A stretch of DNA of 60,000 nt from Tubulanus polymorphus (Eukaryota; Nemertea; Palaeonemertea; Tubulaniformes; Tubulanidae), in contig NC_134026.1 in assembly GCF_964204645.1 (NCBI RefSeq), positions 12,490,450 through 12,550,449 of the forward strand, written 5' to 3'. The notes below the pieces were generated by a model. That model had not been told where the DNA came from and searched no databases. It saw nothing but the letters and a program-made list of their open reading frames with translations. A program made the position numbers and the translations under genes. Positions 43,565 to 54,941 of the stretch are shown here, piece after piece. Positions within the stretch are counted from its first letter, which is position 1. Each line of letters begins with the position of its first letter.

Positions 43565-44439
43565 TTATTCTTTTAATTTTACTAGATAAAATCCATTCAT
43601 TAAATTATTATCTTTTTAATCTTGAATATTTCTTCAGTAAAGTTAGGGGTATAACCTTTATAAAAGGTTTTTCTATATTTAGATATTCTTACATGTTGTC
43701 CTATCTTAAATTTAGGTTCTCCGAAATCATATGTAACAAACGCACCATATAAATTATTCCAAACTATTTCTGAATTATCTTCTTTTCTAGCTTGTATAGG
43801 TTTCATATTTATAGAACTATGTTTAGAATTATTATAAACTTTCACCAAATCATCTAATATATCGATATATTTATATGTTTCATTAGCAGTAAAATATTTC
43901 CACATTCTAGTTTTCAATGTTTTATTAAATCTTTCTATAATAGATGCTTTTTTATCTGAGTGTGTTGAAAAATAATCTACATCGTTATCAGATAATAATT
44001 GTTTAAAATGTTTATTATAAAATTCTTTACCTTCATCAAATTGTATCTTATCTGGAATAGCTTCTTTAAATATTGATTTAAAAGCATTTGTTATTTTTAA
44101 TTGGAATTGACCACGCGTATCTACTGAATATGTCTATAACATTTAATATCCAGAAATATCCTTTGTTGTATTCTTCTAAGTTCTTCATGTCAATGAAATC
44201 TGCTCGCCATTGTTGATCAATATATGAATCATAACTTTTCTTGTTAAATAAGTTTTATCCATTTTCTTCTGGATTTGATATGTTGGTTGATTTTGTAACC
44301 ATAATCTTAATTCACTATATTTTATATCACCATTTTCTTTATCAGATTTAATTTTATCCCATAATTCTGTAACGCAAGAATATGATACTTCACTTTTTGG
44401 GTTGTAATATAACTCTCTTAAATATTGTTCTTTTTTCAT
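43565..44439 (-). pseudogene. Chromodomain integrase, broken, chromodomain deleted
   Basis: The start at 44439 is 6 bp from the membrane-protein gene. Relative to A, about 195 bp is missing at about 43605 (A 8186-8379), removing the linker and most of the chromodomain and leaving only the last few residues. Further breaks lie near 44225 and 44100 (a 17-bp loss), with the middle part in another frame. The DDE region around RIQFD/ASIIERFN is recognisable near 43935-44040. The palindromic insert of A is absent (44330). Confidence 0.85.
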
Positions 44440-44445
44440 CTTATT

Positions 44446-44814
44446 TTAATCCATTAATAATAATTTAGATTTAGTTTCAATGACTTTATGATTTGACTTA
44501 TTTTCTGGTATAATAGGTTTATTATCATTGGAATCATCTTTATCATCAGATTTATACTTATATTTATATATTACACCAGAGAATATAATAACTGTTACTA
44601 ATCCAATTGTAATATATAAGTAATTATTTCTTCCACTATTAGAAGAATTAGATGGATTATTATTTGAATCAATATCAGATAAAGTCTGTGATTCATTTAA
44701 ATCAGTTAATTTCTTTTTCTTAGCTTTTTTTAATTCTGCAGATCTTTTACCTAATTCTCTTGCCCATATAATTTGTTTCTCGGATCTCGGCTTCTTCTTA
44801 ACGCCATCACTCAT
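44446..44814 (-). CDS. Lysine-rich membrane protein, single-repeat form, 122 aa
   Basis: Homologue of A 9262-9711 with only one KWARELGKRS-type 28-aa unit (residues about 12-39; W preceded by II). The membrane helix YLYITIGLVTVIIFSGVIY follows, then an Asp/Asn/Lys-rich tail. Start in AAATAAATG, overlapping the previous gene by 8 bp. The frame is open. Confidence 0.72.
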   Translation of the reverse strand: MSDGVKKKPRSEKQIIWARELGKRSAELKKAKKKKLTDLNESQTLSDIDSNNNPSNSSNSGRNNYLYITIGLVTVIIFSGVIYKYKYKSDDKDDSNDNKPIIPENKSNHKVIETKSKLLLMD

Positions 44815-45416
44815 TTATTTTAGTTAATTTTTGTTTTGATTCATTTTCTGTTTCACCGTTTGGGTGTCGTACGGCGCCATCTGTTTCGTTCTTACCTGAT
44901 TTATATTCCATAGGCTTGATATTCGAAAATGTTATGACACCAGTAGAAATTAATGTCATAACCGATCCTAATTGGAATGATGCGTATCCAACCCATTTTT
45001 GTAATTCAGTCATAACTAAGTAGTCATTTTTCAAATCAGTATATAATTTATTTTCATCATCAATTGACATTAACAGGTTACATAATTTTGAATAACATTT
45101 GACAATACCATCAGAAATAGAATCATTTATTCGGGCCAATGTTGCCTCCTCGTAAATCTTAAAATATTTTATTACTTTATCTGGTTTCATAGCATCTAAT
45201 TCTTGAAAAGTAATGATCTTAGTTAAAAATTGATTACACTTTCCGCTAGCAATTAGTAATTCAAGATGGTGCTTACAATATAAGTAGTATTCATAATCAA
45301 TATTACAATTAATATTATTTTCAATTTTGGTCGGAATATCCTTATTATCACTAATGCCCAAATCATCTAATGTTTTTTTCAATGTTGGTATTATTCTTAC
45401 TCGATTTCTTTGACAT
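44807..45416 (-). pseudogene. Unknown leftward-block protein of about 200 aa
   Basis: ATG at 45416 in ATATAAATG. One extra A in an A-run near 45372 shifts the frame after about 17 codons; the rest (45382-44807, 191 codons) is open. It keeps KIITFQELDAMKPDKVI, the hydrophobic part SFQLGSVMTLISTGVITF, and a C-terminal GAVRHPNGE peptide from a decayed palindromic sequence (44863-44878). Function unknown. Confidence 0.65.
44863..44878 (-). repeat. Palindromic insert relic (GGTGTCGTACGGCGCC)
   Basis: A diverged third example of the palindrome in A 7006 and 9126, again read in the GAVxHPxG frame. The A counterpart (about 9751-9775) is shorter and degraded. Confidence 0.6.
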
Positions 45417-45663
45417 TTATATTAGAGAAAAAAGCAAGAAAAATATTATAAGTATTATAAAATGATACTAGATAGTTACAGTTAAAGAATTCTAGTATTA
45501 GTTATTGTTTTTTTAGTATTTTTTATTTGTGACAAAAAGTATTCTCTTTTTGAAAAAAATAACAGATTTTGAAAAAAATTAAAATAGAAATAATGGCTAG
45601 TTGAAGTATGTAATTTTTATTATATTTTATTTGAATTCTATTATTCTTTAACCATTTATTAAA
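45417..45663. other. AT-rich non-coding stretch
   Basis: Matches A 10320-10540 in part. No ORF. Confidence 0.5.
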
Positions 45664-46340
45664 GACTCAACGTATTGTTCATTATTTGGATCATTATTCC
45701 ATAATTCAATAAATTTCTTTGCTTTATCCAGTTGATCCAAATATAACTGTAAATCTAGTTAATTAAATTTTATTTTATTATCTTTCTTTTTAAGAGGTCT
45801 TAAATTCTTCCAATTCCAAATTAGTTTTTTATTGTGTTCAGCATTCATGTTAAATTTAGATATTGGTAATCGATATCAAAATAATCTCCCTATAATTCAT
45901 TTGACCATCGAATTGAAATATAATCCATGATTTAAGAAATTTATCTGAACAGCCTAATAATTAGATTAGTGTGGCTGAATGCGTTTCTTTACTGAATAAT
46001 TTTGATAATCTATTTCGCAAATATTGTTTCATTTTTAAATTAAGATCTGTTTGACGCCTTTCTTTATGATAATTTTTATTATACACTTTAATATGTTCTA
46101 AATGATTTTCTTTCCATTGCTTATTTTATCTTTGCGTGTTTCAGTATTATTTCTATAATTTTGTTTGCCACTTAGTTTACTACACGTTTTACAATAACTT
46201 TGCTTACCATCTTTCTGAGTTTTATAATTATAATATTCCGAGAGTTGTTTATATATTTTGCATTTACAACATTTCTTCTGATAAATATTTATAACATCAT
46301 TATTGTTTATATTTATAGCTTGTTGTTGTTCTGACTCCAT
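45664..46340 (-). pseudogene. HNH endonuclease, decayed
   Basis: Start in ATTATAAATG. The zinc-ribbon part (KKCCKCKIYK, then SYCKTCSK) is open in 46340-46098. The rest continues in other frames with the NLRPLKKK and AKKFIELWNND-type C-terminal motifs near 45680-45840. Homologue of A 12015-12666. Several stops and indels. Confidence 0.7.
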
Positions 46341-46689
46341 TTATAATACATATTTTTATTAAAATTGATTAACATTTTAGAATCCTCTTCCATTTCTCGA
46401 CTAACGTCATCCTTTTTCATTCCTCGCTGCTTTTGATAAATCATTTCGGTTCCTTGATATCAAAATCATACCATTTGCAATATCCGTGTTGCATGCGGAC
46501 ATCAATGTCCGCTTTTGATCAATGCGCATGCGCTAATCATAATTGTATATTTATTCTGTAAAATTGAAACGACCGAACATAGAAAATTCACCAAGCAGAT
46601 TTACACAATACATTTACAAGTATGTTCGGTCGTTTCATCCAATACATCATTTGATTTCTATAAATACAATTTATAATTACAAACATTTT
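46341..46689. other. Non-coding spacer with a 17-bp perfect inverted repeat
   Basis: 46341-46460 matches A 12667-12780. TGAAACGACCGAACATA at 46565-46581 is inverted at 46621-46637. It lies ahead of gene X, the position corresponding to the repeat array of A. Confidence 0.65.
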
Positions 46690-46913
46690 TTCAATTGCCG
46701 GTAAATATTTAACTACATCAACAAATGTTAAACTTAATCATTGGAATTTTCGGAGTAGTCTAAATGTTTTTGAAATTCTTATATAGTTTCTTCGTCGATC
46801 TCTTGTATTTCTTGTGGTTCTACGCCAATTTCTATTTGTTCGATATCCATTGCTGTCGATTCCTCGGAAAGAGTATCTTGAGTTTCTCTATCGCTTCTTG
46901 ATGCGTATGACAT
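46690..46913 (-). pseudogene. Gene X remnant
   Basis: The N-terminal acidic part (46913 to about 46785, rich in Glu/Asp/Ser) and the C-terminal LTFVDVVKYLPAIEK motif match A gene X. The middle is deleted and frames shift. Confidence 0.55.
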
Positions 46914-47374
46914 TTTATTAATCTAAAAGATATTAGTGGTAACTCTAGCTATCTAAAAGATATACTAAATACACTTAAATATATTTAAAGGTTTCATATT
47001 TAGTAGCCCCCTTTCCCTACTTCATAATAACTACAAAAAACGGTACTTACATTTAGATTTAGAACTGTAAACCTTAACTCCGAATTGTGTTTCGATAGAT
47101 AAATCCTAAGCGTTCTGTATACACCATCTATTCAGTTCGGGCGCGCCTTCCAGAATGATCTGATACGTCTGCGGTTTATTATGACTCATTATGTCTGGCG
47201 GGCGTCATGGAAACGCTTGACAGCTGTGAATTTATAGGCTTAATTAAATAGTTCTTTACATGAAATATAACAGATGTTTTAGTAACCAAAAGCTATGTAT
47301 TATATACATACAAGGCTCAAATAGAGTTGCCGGTTTTCTAACCACTGATTAAAACCTCAGAATGCGGTTGATTC
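46914..47374. other. Non-coding spacer, relative of A 11613-12014
   Basis: Shares TACTTACATTTAGATTTAG and flanking blocks with A; GC-richer near 47140-47210. No ORF. Confidence 0.5.
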
Positions 47375-47760
47375 TGCGAGCTACTATTCCATAATTCAAC
47401 AAATGTCTTTGCTTGAACCAGTTGATCTAAATATAACTGTAAATCAAGTTTATTAGATTTGATTATATTTTCCTTCTTTTCTAAAGGTCTTAAATTTCAA
47501 TTATTCATATTTCTAATATGACTTTTAGATTTTAAATGTTCTTTATGATATCTTTTATCACTGAATGATTGATTACATGTATCACATTTGTATGTTTCTT
47601 TTTCATTCTTTAATTCATCTAATTTAGTTTCTAATATATCATCTTTATATTCTAATTTCAATTTATTCCCTAAATGTGTTTTAGTTTTATTGTGTCTTGC
47701 TTTTTGAGATTTATCTATATTGATTTTACATGTCGGACAGTAGTACCTATTTGCTTCCAT
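47375..47760 (-). CDS. PolB N-terminal double zinc-finger stub joined to an HNH C-terminal fragment
   Basis: The ATG at 47760 lies in TTAAAATGGA. It has a C2H2-type finger (YYCPTCKINIDKSQKARHNK) and a second one (CDTCNQSFSDKRYHKEH), both as at the start of PolB in C. The frame ends at 47497. Beyond it (47375-47496) an HNH C-terminal piece is recognisable in another frame (NIIKSNKLDLQLYLDQL). The terminal inverted repeat carries the first PolB codons into the right end. Confidence 0.65.
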
Positions 47761-47839
47761 TTTAATACTAAATTTTTTATTAAAATTGATTTTAGAAGTT
47801 ATTCATTTATATGTTATTCATATATATGAATATTTTAAG
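47761..47839. repeat. Shortened inner terminal repeat of element B
   Basis: Matches the TIR of A and C with an internal loss of about 150 bp. Confidence 0.7.
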
Positions 47840-47991
47840 AGTAATAGGGATAATTGGCGTTCAGGTTAAAGGTTGAAGGGGCGGGCGAGTAAAAAATGAA
47901 AAATAAATTCGAGCGTGCGAGAATTTATTTTTCATTTTTTATGAGCTCGACCCTTCGACCTTTGGCCTGAACGCTCATTATCCCTATTACT
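47840..47991. repeat. Terminal palindrome of element B, right end
   Basis: 152 bp: AGTAATAGGGATAATTGGC is inverted to CCCTATTACT at 47991, a near-complete hairpin with ATGAAAAATAAATTCGAGC-type inner arms. The inner flank is TTTTAAG; the outer flank is LINE sequence. Confidence 0.87.
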
Positions 47992-48395
47992 GACGTTGAA
48001 ATCCCTGTTGACTATAATTAGAAATAACATTTTCGAGTAGGTTAAAGAGTTCAGGGGAGTCATTAGAAGTGTGGAAATTAGAGTCACTCGGTGGGATATA
48101 GGTGATGCATAGAAACATATCTTTGTCAAGGTTGAAAAAAGATTTACAAAGCTTGATCAAGAGAAGTTCGCTTGATTTAATGGGCAAGGCTTTTAATACC
48201 TTGTTTTATAGAGTTTTTTATGAGAAGGGCAATGCCACCATAGTGCTTTTTAGCGTTTTTGGATTTAGCGCGAGTATTATGAATGGTGGAAAAACCAGGT
48301 ATTTCAAGGATATCGGTGTTAGAACAATGAGTCTCAGCCAGGCGAATAATGTCATCCTTAGAGAGATCGGTATTCGAGAAACGCCTAATGAAAAA

Positions 48396-48667
48396 CACCA
48401 AATCGGAAAACGCATAACGCCTAATTCAAGTAACATCCAAGAAATTGACCTAAATCCCTACGTGAACTATGTACGCAACGCTACATAGTTCACGTCGGAG
48501 TGCGTGGAGCGCCGCCTGTTCCATCTTCGTTTCTACGTGAAGCGTAAAACACATGTATTTTCAAACTGTTCCGTTGATGGGTTGGATTGTGAGTCTCAGT
48601 AGATGGTGCAATTACGAAATTAGGTCATTTTCTAGGAATTAGGCGTTATGCGTTTTCCGATTCGGTG
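48396..48667. repeat. 272-bp MITE within the LINE endonuclease
   Basis: Ends CACCAAATCGGAAAACGC and GCGTTTTCCGATTCGGTG are about 31-bp inverted repeats continuing into GCATAACGCCTAATT. It contains the hairpin CGTGAACTATGTA / TACATAGTTCACG at about 48462-48495. Endonuclease motifs resume on each side. Confidence 0.8.
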
Positions 48668-49269
48668 TATTTCGTTTTTCGAGTACCGTAGAGAGATTGC
48701 GGTGTACATCAGGGTCTGAGAGTTTACAGTATTTTTGGCCGTTAACTCTCCGGAAAGCACCATCGATATTCCAGAAGCAGGTTGAAATCATAGCAGGGCA
48801 GGTCATAGTATCATAAACAAAAAAAGAATAACCTATAGATGAGGGATCGAGGGCTGTTACATACAATGAGAGTACAATATAGAATATATAGAGACCAGGC
48901 TATTGAAGTTTAGGTGCCCATTCGGATATATATGAAGGTTTGAGGGGACGCAGAAACATCAGTGCACTAGTAGGTTCACAGATATAGAATATACAAGATA
49001 CATACAGATTGTAGATGCAGATGATATCTTTGATGCTCATGAAGCAGGTGTGTTTTAAGTAGGTACAAAAGTATCGATTCCTAGTGAGTTTAACAAATAT
49101 AAAAAATACAAGGTACATAAGATTGTAAATACAAGGTAACTAAGGTTATAAAGTATTTTTTCCATTTTCTTTAGCAGTTTTAACATAGAGATCAATAAAC
49201 TAGAGCAATAGACTCAATTATAATTAGCTGTAACATAACATTTATGAATGATTTAAGAGATAATCCCGG

Positions 49270-50294
49270 TTAACGGTAGAAAGCGGGTGGATTTATACAC
49301 CCAGCAAGATAATCCAGGATCTGTTGTACGTGGTTGTAGTTGATCGGGCCGGTGTGGAAGTTGTTTCTCTGTCCTTTGTTATTGTACGAGCTCGAGAAAC
49401 GATTGGATGGAGATGGATATCCGTGCGGAACGCGATGAGTAGGAGCTGGAGTTGCGGTTCCAGAGAGTCCTTGATAGGCTCTCACAAGAAGGCCGGTGCC
49501 TTTCTTATTGAGATGTACGCAGTCTGTTTTGAAATAGACGGACGACACAGATTTTAAGGCGGACGGGAGGGCGAAAATATCACAATGCAGGGTCTTCAGC
49601 CTTTCGGAGTAGCTGGAAGCTCTCGTTGAGTATCCTTCATCAGCTCGCGGTAGAGCTTCGGTGATGTAAATCGACGCATTCGTGAACTTTCGCTTGCATA
49701 ATTCAATGCAAGTGTCAACGCTTTCATGAGCCAGGTCATTGTCGCTGACCTGTAGGTAGACCTTGACAATGTTGTCATTGCACTGGAGTCGTAGGCGCCC
49801 TGAATATTTTTCGCGTCCTTTTCTAATGTTTTGATCGATGTGTATTGCCCTGGAAATAGTGCGGCGGGCCGTAAAAAACGCGTATGGGAGTTCCCGACTA
49901 CGATGATCTCCGCGGATTTCGCAATATTGTTACTCAAATTTGCGTTCACCGGGTTAGGAGCGGCATTGATAGAGGTTGGTGAAGGTTTCGTTTTGGCGAC
50001 GGTGGTGAACGGTCTCGGATCGGAGAGTGCGTGGTTAGAAGATTTCAGGGATATTATCTCTTCGTTCAGCAAGTCATTAGTCGAATTTGCAATCAACAAG
50101 TTGTCTTCGAGGGTCATAACGGTTGACTTAAGTGACTCTAATGATCGGTTGGAGGAAGAAATATCATTTTTGCATTTCTTCAGAGCGGACGTAACATGTG
50201 ATATTCTGTCCTGACTGGAGCGGAGTTTGCAGGACAGGTCATCTATCGCTGAGCTTAGTTCGATGACTTTTCTTTTCGTTGATCGGGCAAACAC
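49270..50294 (-). pseudogene. LINE ORF1: coiled coil plus SGNH esterase
   Basis: The first 90 residues are a coiled coil (LEDNLLIANSTNDLLNEE). A Ser/Pro/Asn linker follows, then the esterase with the catalytic Ser in GNSH and Asp/His in KTDCVHL. Esterase ORF1 proteins are typical of CR1/L2-clade LINEs. The open frame stops at 49596 and the last 92 codons are in another frame. Confidence 0.8.
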
Positions 50295-50310
50295 CGCAGG
50301 AGGTGGTGTA

Positions 50311-50642
50311 AGTAATAGGGATAATAGGCTTTCAGATCAAAGGTCGAACGGTCGAGCTCATTAAAAAACAAAACATTAAAAGTAATTTAAAACTATAATA
50401 TATTTTCATAACCATGTGCATTTTATATTATAACTAAATATTTATTCTAAGATATCAATAATTTAATACAATACACAAATTCATATAATCAAATATATTT
50501 TAATAATAATAATTATTCTATTATTCAACTGAAATACACACGGTTATGAAAATATATTATAGTTTTAAATTACTTTTAATATTTGTTATTAATGAACTCG
50601 ACCATTCAACCTTTAACCTGAAAGCCTATTATCCCTATTACT
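50311..50642. repeat. Terminal palindrome of element C, left end
   Basis: 332 bp: AGTAATAGGGATAATAGGC at 50311 is inverted to CCCTATTACT at 50642. The arms include GATCAAAGGTCGAACGG- type sequence and a long AT-rich inner palindrome (ACTATAATATATTTTC and its inverse). The inner flank is CTTAAAAT. The outer flank is LINE ORF1 upstream sequence. Confidence 0.87.
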
Positions 50643-50848
50643 CTTAAAATAATCATATACATGAATAACATTTAAATTGACAGATTATTCAATATAAAAG
50701 TATATATTTACAACATTATTTCAATATTCTTATTTGTGTGAGTTAGATTTTTAAACATTAAAAGTGTTAGTAAAGTGTGATTGAAATAATACATGATATA
50801 AATCATTGAACTTCTAAAATCAATTTTAATAAAAGATTTAGTATTAAA
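50643..50848. repeat. Inner left terminal inverted repeat of element C
   Basis: Reverse complement of A 12996-13201. It leads directly to the PolB ATG in TTAAAATGGA, so it presumably includes the polymerase promoter. Confidence 0.85.
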
Positions 50849-53800
50849 ATGGAAGCAAATAAGTACTACTGCGCAACATGTAATATCAATATAGATAAAT
50901 CCCAAAAAGCAAGACACAATAAAACTAAAACACATTTAGAGAATAAATTGAAACTAGAATATAACTATGATATATTAGAAACTAAATTAGATGAATTAAA
51001 GAATGAAAAAAAACATACAAATGTGATACATGTAATCAATCATATAGTGATAAAAGATATTATAATGAACATTTAAAATCTAAAAGTCATATTAGAAATA
51101 AGAATAATGATATTTTAGGTGAAGATTATTTTGATAAAGATAATGATAAGAAACAGAAAACAATTAAAAGCATAAAAAATAAATTAAACAATAAAAGACC
51201 ATACATGGAAGATGTAAGAAATTATATTAATTCATTAGATAATAAAAAAGATATAGAGATAACGGAAGCATTTAAAAGTGATATTGGTCCAGCAGGAATC
51301 GAGTTTAAATTTCATAAAGGAAAAACATTAGAAGAAAATAAAAAACATTTAGAAAATATGAAAGAAATAATAAAAATAATTACTGATGTTGAATATCCTA
51401 AAATAAGTATATCTTCTAAAGTTAAATTCATAAAATCCGAAGATAAACCAATATATAATATAAATTCTCATTCACAACATATTATTTCAAAACAACATAT
51501 AGATGATAAATTAGATAAATAAAACAACATATAGATGATAAATTAGATAAATGTTATAATGAAGTAAAAACTAAAATAGAAGAGAAATATTTTGAAGGAT
51601 CTGGTTTTAATATTTGATGAAATAATATTTATGACTTTACATGTTTATAACACAAAATATAATAAGTTAACTAAATCAAAACCAATAGATGAAAATAATG
51701 TATCATATTATAAAGAACCAGATATTGAAGCATCGAGTTATATTAAACTACCATTTAAAACTAATGCTGTAATAAATGTACAAAATGAAGATGATAAATG
51801 TTTTCTATGGGCCATAATATGTTGTTTACATCCTGCTACTTATAATATTTGTAGATTAACTCATTATAAACCATTTGAAAATAATTATAAGATAGATAAG
51901 TATCCTGTTAGAATTAAAAACATCCCAAAAATAGAAAGAGATAATAATATAAAGATAAATGTATTTGATTTAATCAAATTACCAAATACAAAAGGTAACA
52001 ATATAAAACATTATACATTAGAACCTTTATATATATCAAAAGATTATGATTCAAATGATGTTATAGATATACTATATTATGAGAATCATTATATGTGGAT
52101 TAAACAAATAGATTTATTCTTTAGAACAGAAAGTGATCACCATAATAAAATATATCTTTGTAGAAAATGTTTACATAGATTCAGTAATGAAAGTACATTA
52201 TTAAATCATAAACAATTATGTGAAAATCATGATTATTGTAAATTAGTTTTACCAAATGAAAAGGATAGAATATTAGAATTCAAAAAATATGATTACAAAA
52301 ATAAAGTTCCACTTGTTATATATGGAGATTTTGAATCATTAAATAAAGAACTAACTGATCAAGATAGAAAAGAAATATATTATAAGAGAAAGAAATTAAA
52401 TTCTAATGAAAATGATTATTCTGAAGAACCACCAAAAACAAATACTATTAAAAAGATTCATCAATCAGCTGCTGCTTTCGGGTTATATATTAAATCTGAT
52501 TATCCAGAACTAATTGAAAGTGAATATTATGATTATAGAAATGAAAATGTTATCAATCATTTTTGTGACTTATTAATTGAATATGAAATAAGATTTAGTA
52601 AATTATTGAATACAAATATAGAAATTATAATGACAGAAGAAGATAAAGAAGCATTTGCGTTTGCAGGTAAATGTTATTATTGTGAAAAGATAATTAATTA
52701 TAAAGATAAAAAAGTAAGAGACCATGATCATTTGAATGGAAAGTTTAGAGGCGCTGCACATGAGAATTGTAATTTACAAGCTAAGAAAATTAATTTTGTA
52801 CCAGTTATATTTCATAATCTATCAGGATATGATGCACATTTATTTATCAAACAGTTATGTCATAAAATAGAAGAAATTAATAATGAAATAGAAAGATTAA
52901 ATTCAAATAGATCAAAAGATAAAATACCAACTTATAAATTTAGAATGTTAGCTAAAACATCTGAGAATTATATATCATTCCAATTTGGATGTCTAAGATT
53001 TATAGATTCATATAATATTTTTAAGTAGTTCATTAGATAACTAATCAAAATCATTAGTTGATGATGAATTAAAAATATTAAAGCAACACTACCCAAATAA
53101 TGATGATTTTCAATTAATGAGATATAAAGGAGCAATTCCATATTCTTTCTATAAAAATCATAATGATTTCAATATAACTGAATTATTGAAAGAACAATTC
53201 TATGATGAATTAAAAAATGAATATGTTAAAGATGAAGTCTATAATAGAACATTGAATATTTGGAATCATTTCAAAATAGAAAATCATGGGCAATTAGTAG
53301 ATATATATTTAAAATCAGATGTATTATTATTATATATTCGAAAGGTTTAGAGATGTAAACCTAAAATATTTTAATATTTAATCCTTGTCATTGTTATTCT
53401 AGCCCAGGTTTAACATGGGATTGTGGTTTAAAATTTACAGATATAAAAATGGATTTGTTAACAAATATAGATTAATTATTATTATTTGAAAAATCTATAA
53501 GAGGAGGAGTTTCAGGTGTATTAGGCGATAGATATTTCAATGTAAATGATAACCCTGGATAAAAGTTATTATATATAGATGCAAATAATTTGTATGGTTG
53601 GGCAATGATGGAACCACAACCTTATGGAGTATTTGAAATAAGTGAAGTTTTACAGAATGAAAATAATGATAAATTTGATTGGAAGAAAAGAATTCTAGAT
53701 ATTGCAGATGATTCAGATACTGGTTACTTCTTTGTTGTAGATTTAGAATATCCTGAACATATTAAATTTAAATCTAGAAATCTAGCATACTGTCCAGAAC

Positions 53801-54912
53801 ATAAAACTGTAACTCATGAAGAATTATCAAATTACCAAAAAAGAATTAAACCCGAAAATCATATTCATACAGAAAAGTTAATGGTAACTCAAGAAGATAA
53901 ATATAATTATGTAGTACATTATAGAATGTTGAAGTTTTATTTGAATCAAGGAATGATTCTAAAAAAAGTACATAGATATATTTCATTTAGTCAATCTAAG
54001 TGGTTAGAAAAATATATAGATTTTAACACCAAACAGAGAACTGAAGCTAAAACTGATTTCGAAAAAGATTTCTTCAAGTTAATGAACAATGCATTCTATG
54101 GTAAGACTTATGAAAATATTAGAAATAGAAATGATATTGAGTTAGTTAGTAATGGCAAAAGGATAAGGCATTTACAGTCATATCCTAAGTTCATTGGTAA
54201 CAGAATATTTGATGAAAATTTAGCTGCAGTTAAAATGAGAAGAACTTCTATGAAATTTAATAAACCAATCTATGTTGGCGCTTCAGTTTTAGAATTATCA
54301 AAATTACTAATGTATGAATTCTATTATAATGTATTACAACCACTTTTTGGAGAAAAACATATAGAAATCTTATATTTTGATACAGATTCTTACATATTAA
54401 AGATAAAAACTGATAACATAACTGATGATTTAAAAACATTAAAACATCATTTTGATTTCAGTAACTATCGTAAAGATCATGAATTGTTTAGCAATGATAA
54501 TAAAAAAGTTCCCGGTAAATTCAAAGATGAATTAGGTGGTGAAGAAATGATTGAATTCATTGGTATTAGATCCAAAATGTATTCATATAAAACTAAAGAA
54601 CATGAAGCTAAATAGTTAAAAGGAATAACCAAAAGTGTAGTAGAAAAGAATATTCATTTCAAAGATTACATCAATTGTATATTCAATGAAGAAGTTAGAA
54701 AACATAAGATGAGATGTTTAAGATCTGAAGATCATGAAATGTTTATTGAAGAAATTGAAAAGATAAGTCTAAACCCATTTGATGATAAAAGATATATTCT
54801 GGATGATGGAATTCATACAGTTGCTTATGGTTGTAATTTAGATGAATACTTAAAATTTAAAAGAGAAGAAACAAAAGAGAACGAGATAATGAAAAGAATT
54901 CTAACGTGTTAA
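50849..54912 (+). pseudogene. Protein-primed-type family B DNA polymerase, broken
   Basis: About 1350 codons in six pieces. Two N-terminal zinc fingers; a NVQNEDDKCFLWAIICCLHP block near 51775; another C2H2 finger (52156-52230). Exo I is GDFES at 52323. An endonuclease-VII-like Cys/His region (CYYCEK...VRDHDH...AHENCN) spans 52672-52770. Exo II is HNLSGYDAH at 52811. Polymerase motif A DANNLYGWA lies near 53578, B MNNAFYGK near 54082, C YFDTDSY near 54373. Breaks: a frameshift in an A-run near 51010, a 32-bp tandem duplication at 51490-51553, stops at 53026-53028, 53475 and 53562, a frameshift near 53335, and a stop at 54613. This layout is the Polinton PolB; it would replicate the element genome. 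Confidence 0.92.
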
Positions 54913-54941
54913 TCAAATTTTAATAAAAATATGTATTATAA

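Larger units (their letters stand above)
39035..47991. mobile_element. Element B: Polinton/adintovirus-like provirus, left half missing
   Basis: The sequence enters abruptly inside the coiled-coil gene (39035). It follows the order of A through capsid, zinc finger, convergent repeats, ATPase, integrase, membrane protein, unknown gene, HNH, gene X and a PolB stub, to a terminal palindrome (47840-47991). PolB and the penton block are absent, so the copy is 5'-truncated. It is decayed: capsid, integrase and zinc-finger genes are broken. The ATPase and membrane protein remain open. Confidence 0.85.
47992..50310 (-). mobile_element. LINE fragment (CR1/L2-like) with esterase ORF1 and endonuclease start
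   Basis: On the minus strand, ORF1 begins near 50294 with coiled-coil heptads. It continues to an SGNH-type esterase: IIVVGNSHTRF near 49890 and KTDCVHLNKKGTGLL near 49490. A frameshift sits near 49590 and the end is at 49270. Apurinic-endonuclease start motifs follow: CFWNIDGAFRR (48750), LAETHCSNTDI (48320), ALLIKNSIKQG (48200), CITYIPPSDSNF (48090), then a DFN block at 47995. Sequence then changes at the B terminus. RT is absent. A MITE interrupts the endonuclease. Confidence 0.8.

Noticed and set aside
48102-48488. Plus-strand 128-codon ORF
   Set aside because: Antisense of the LINE endonuclease, crossing into the MITE.
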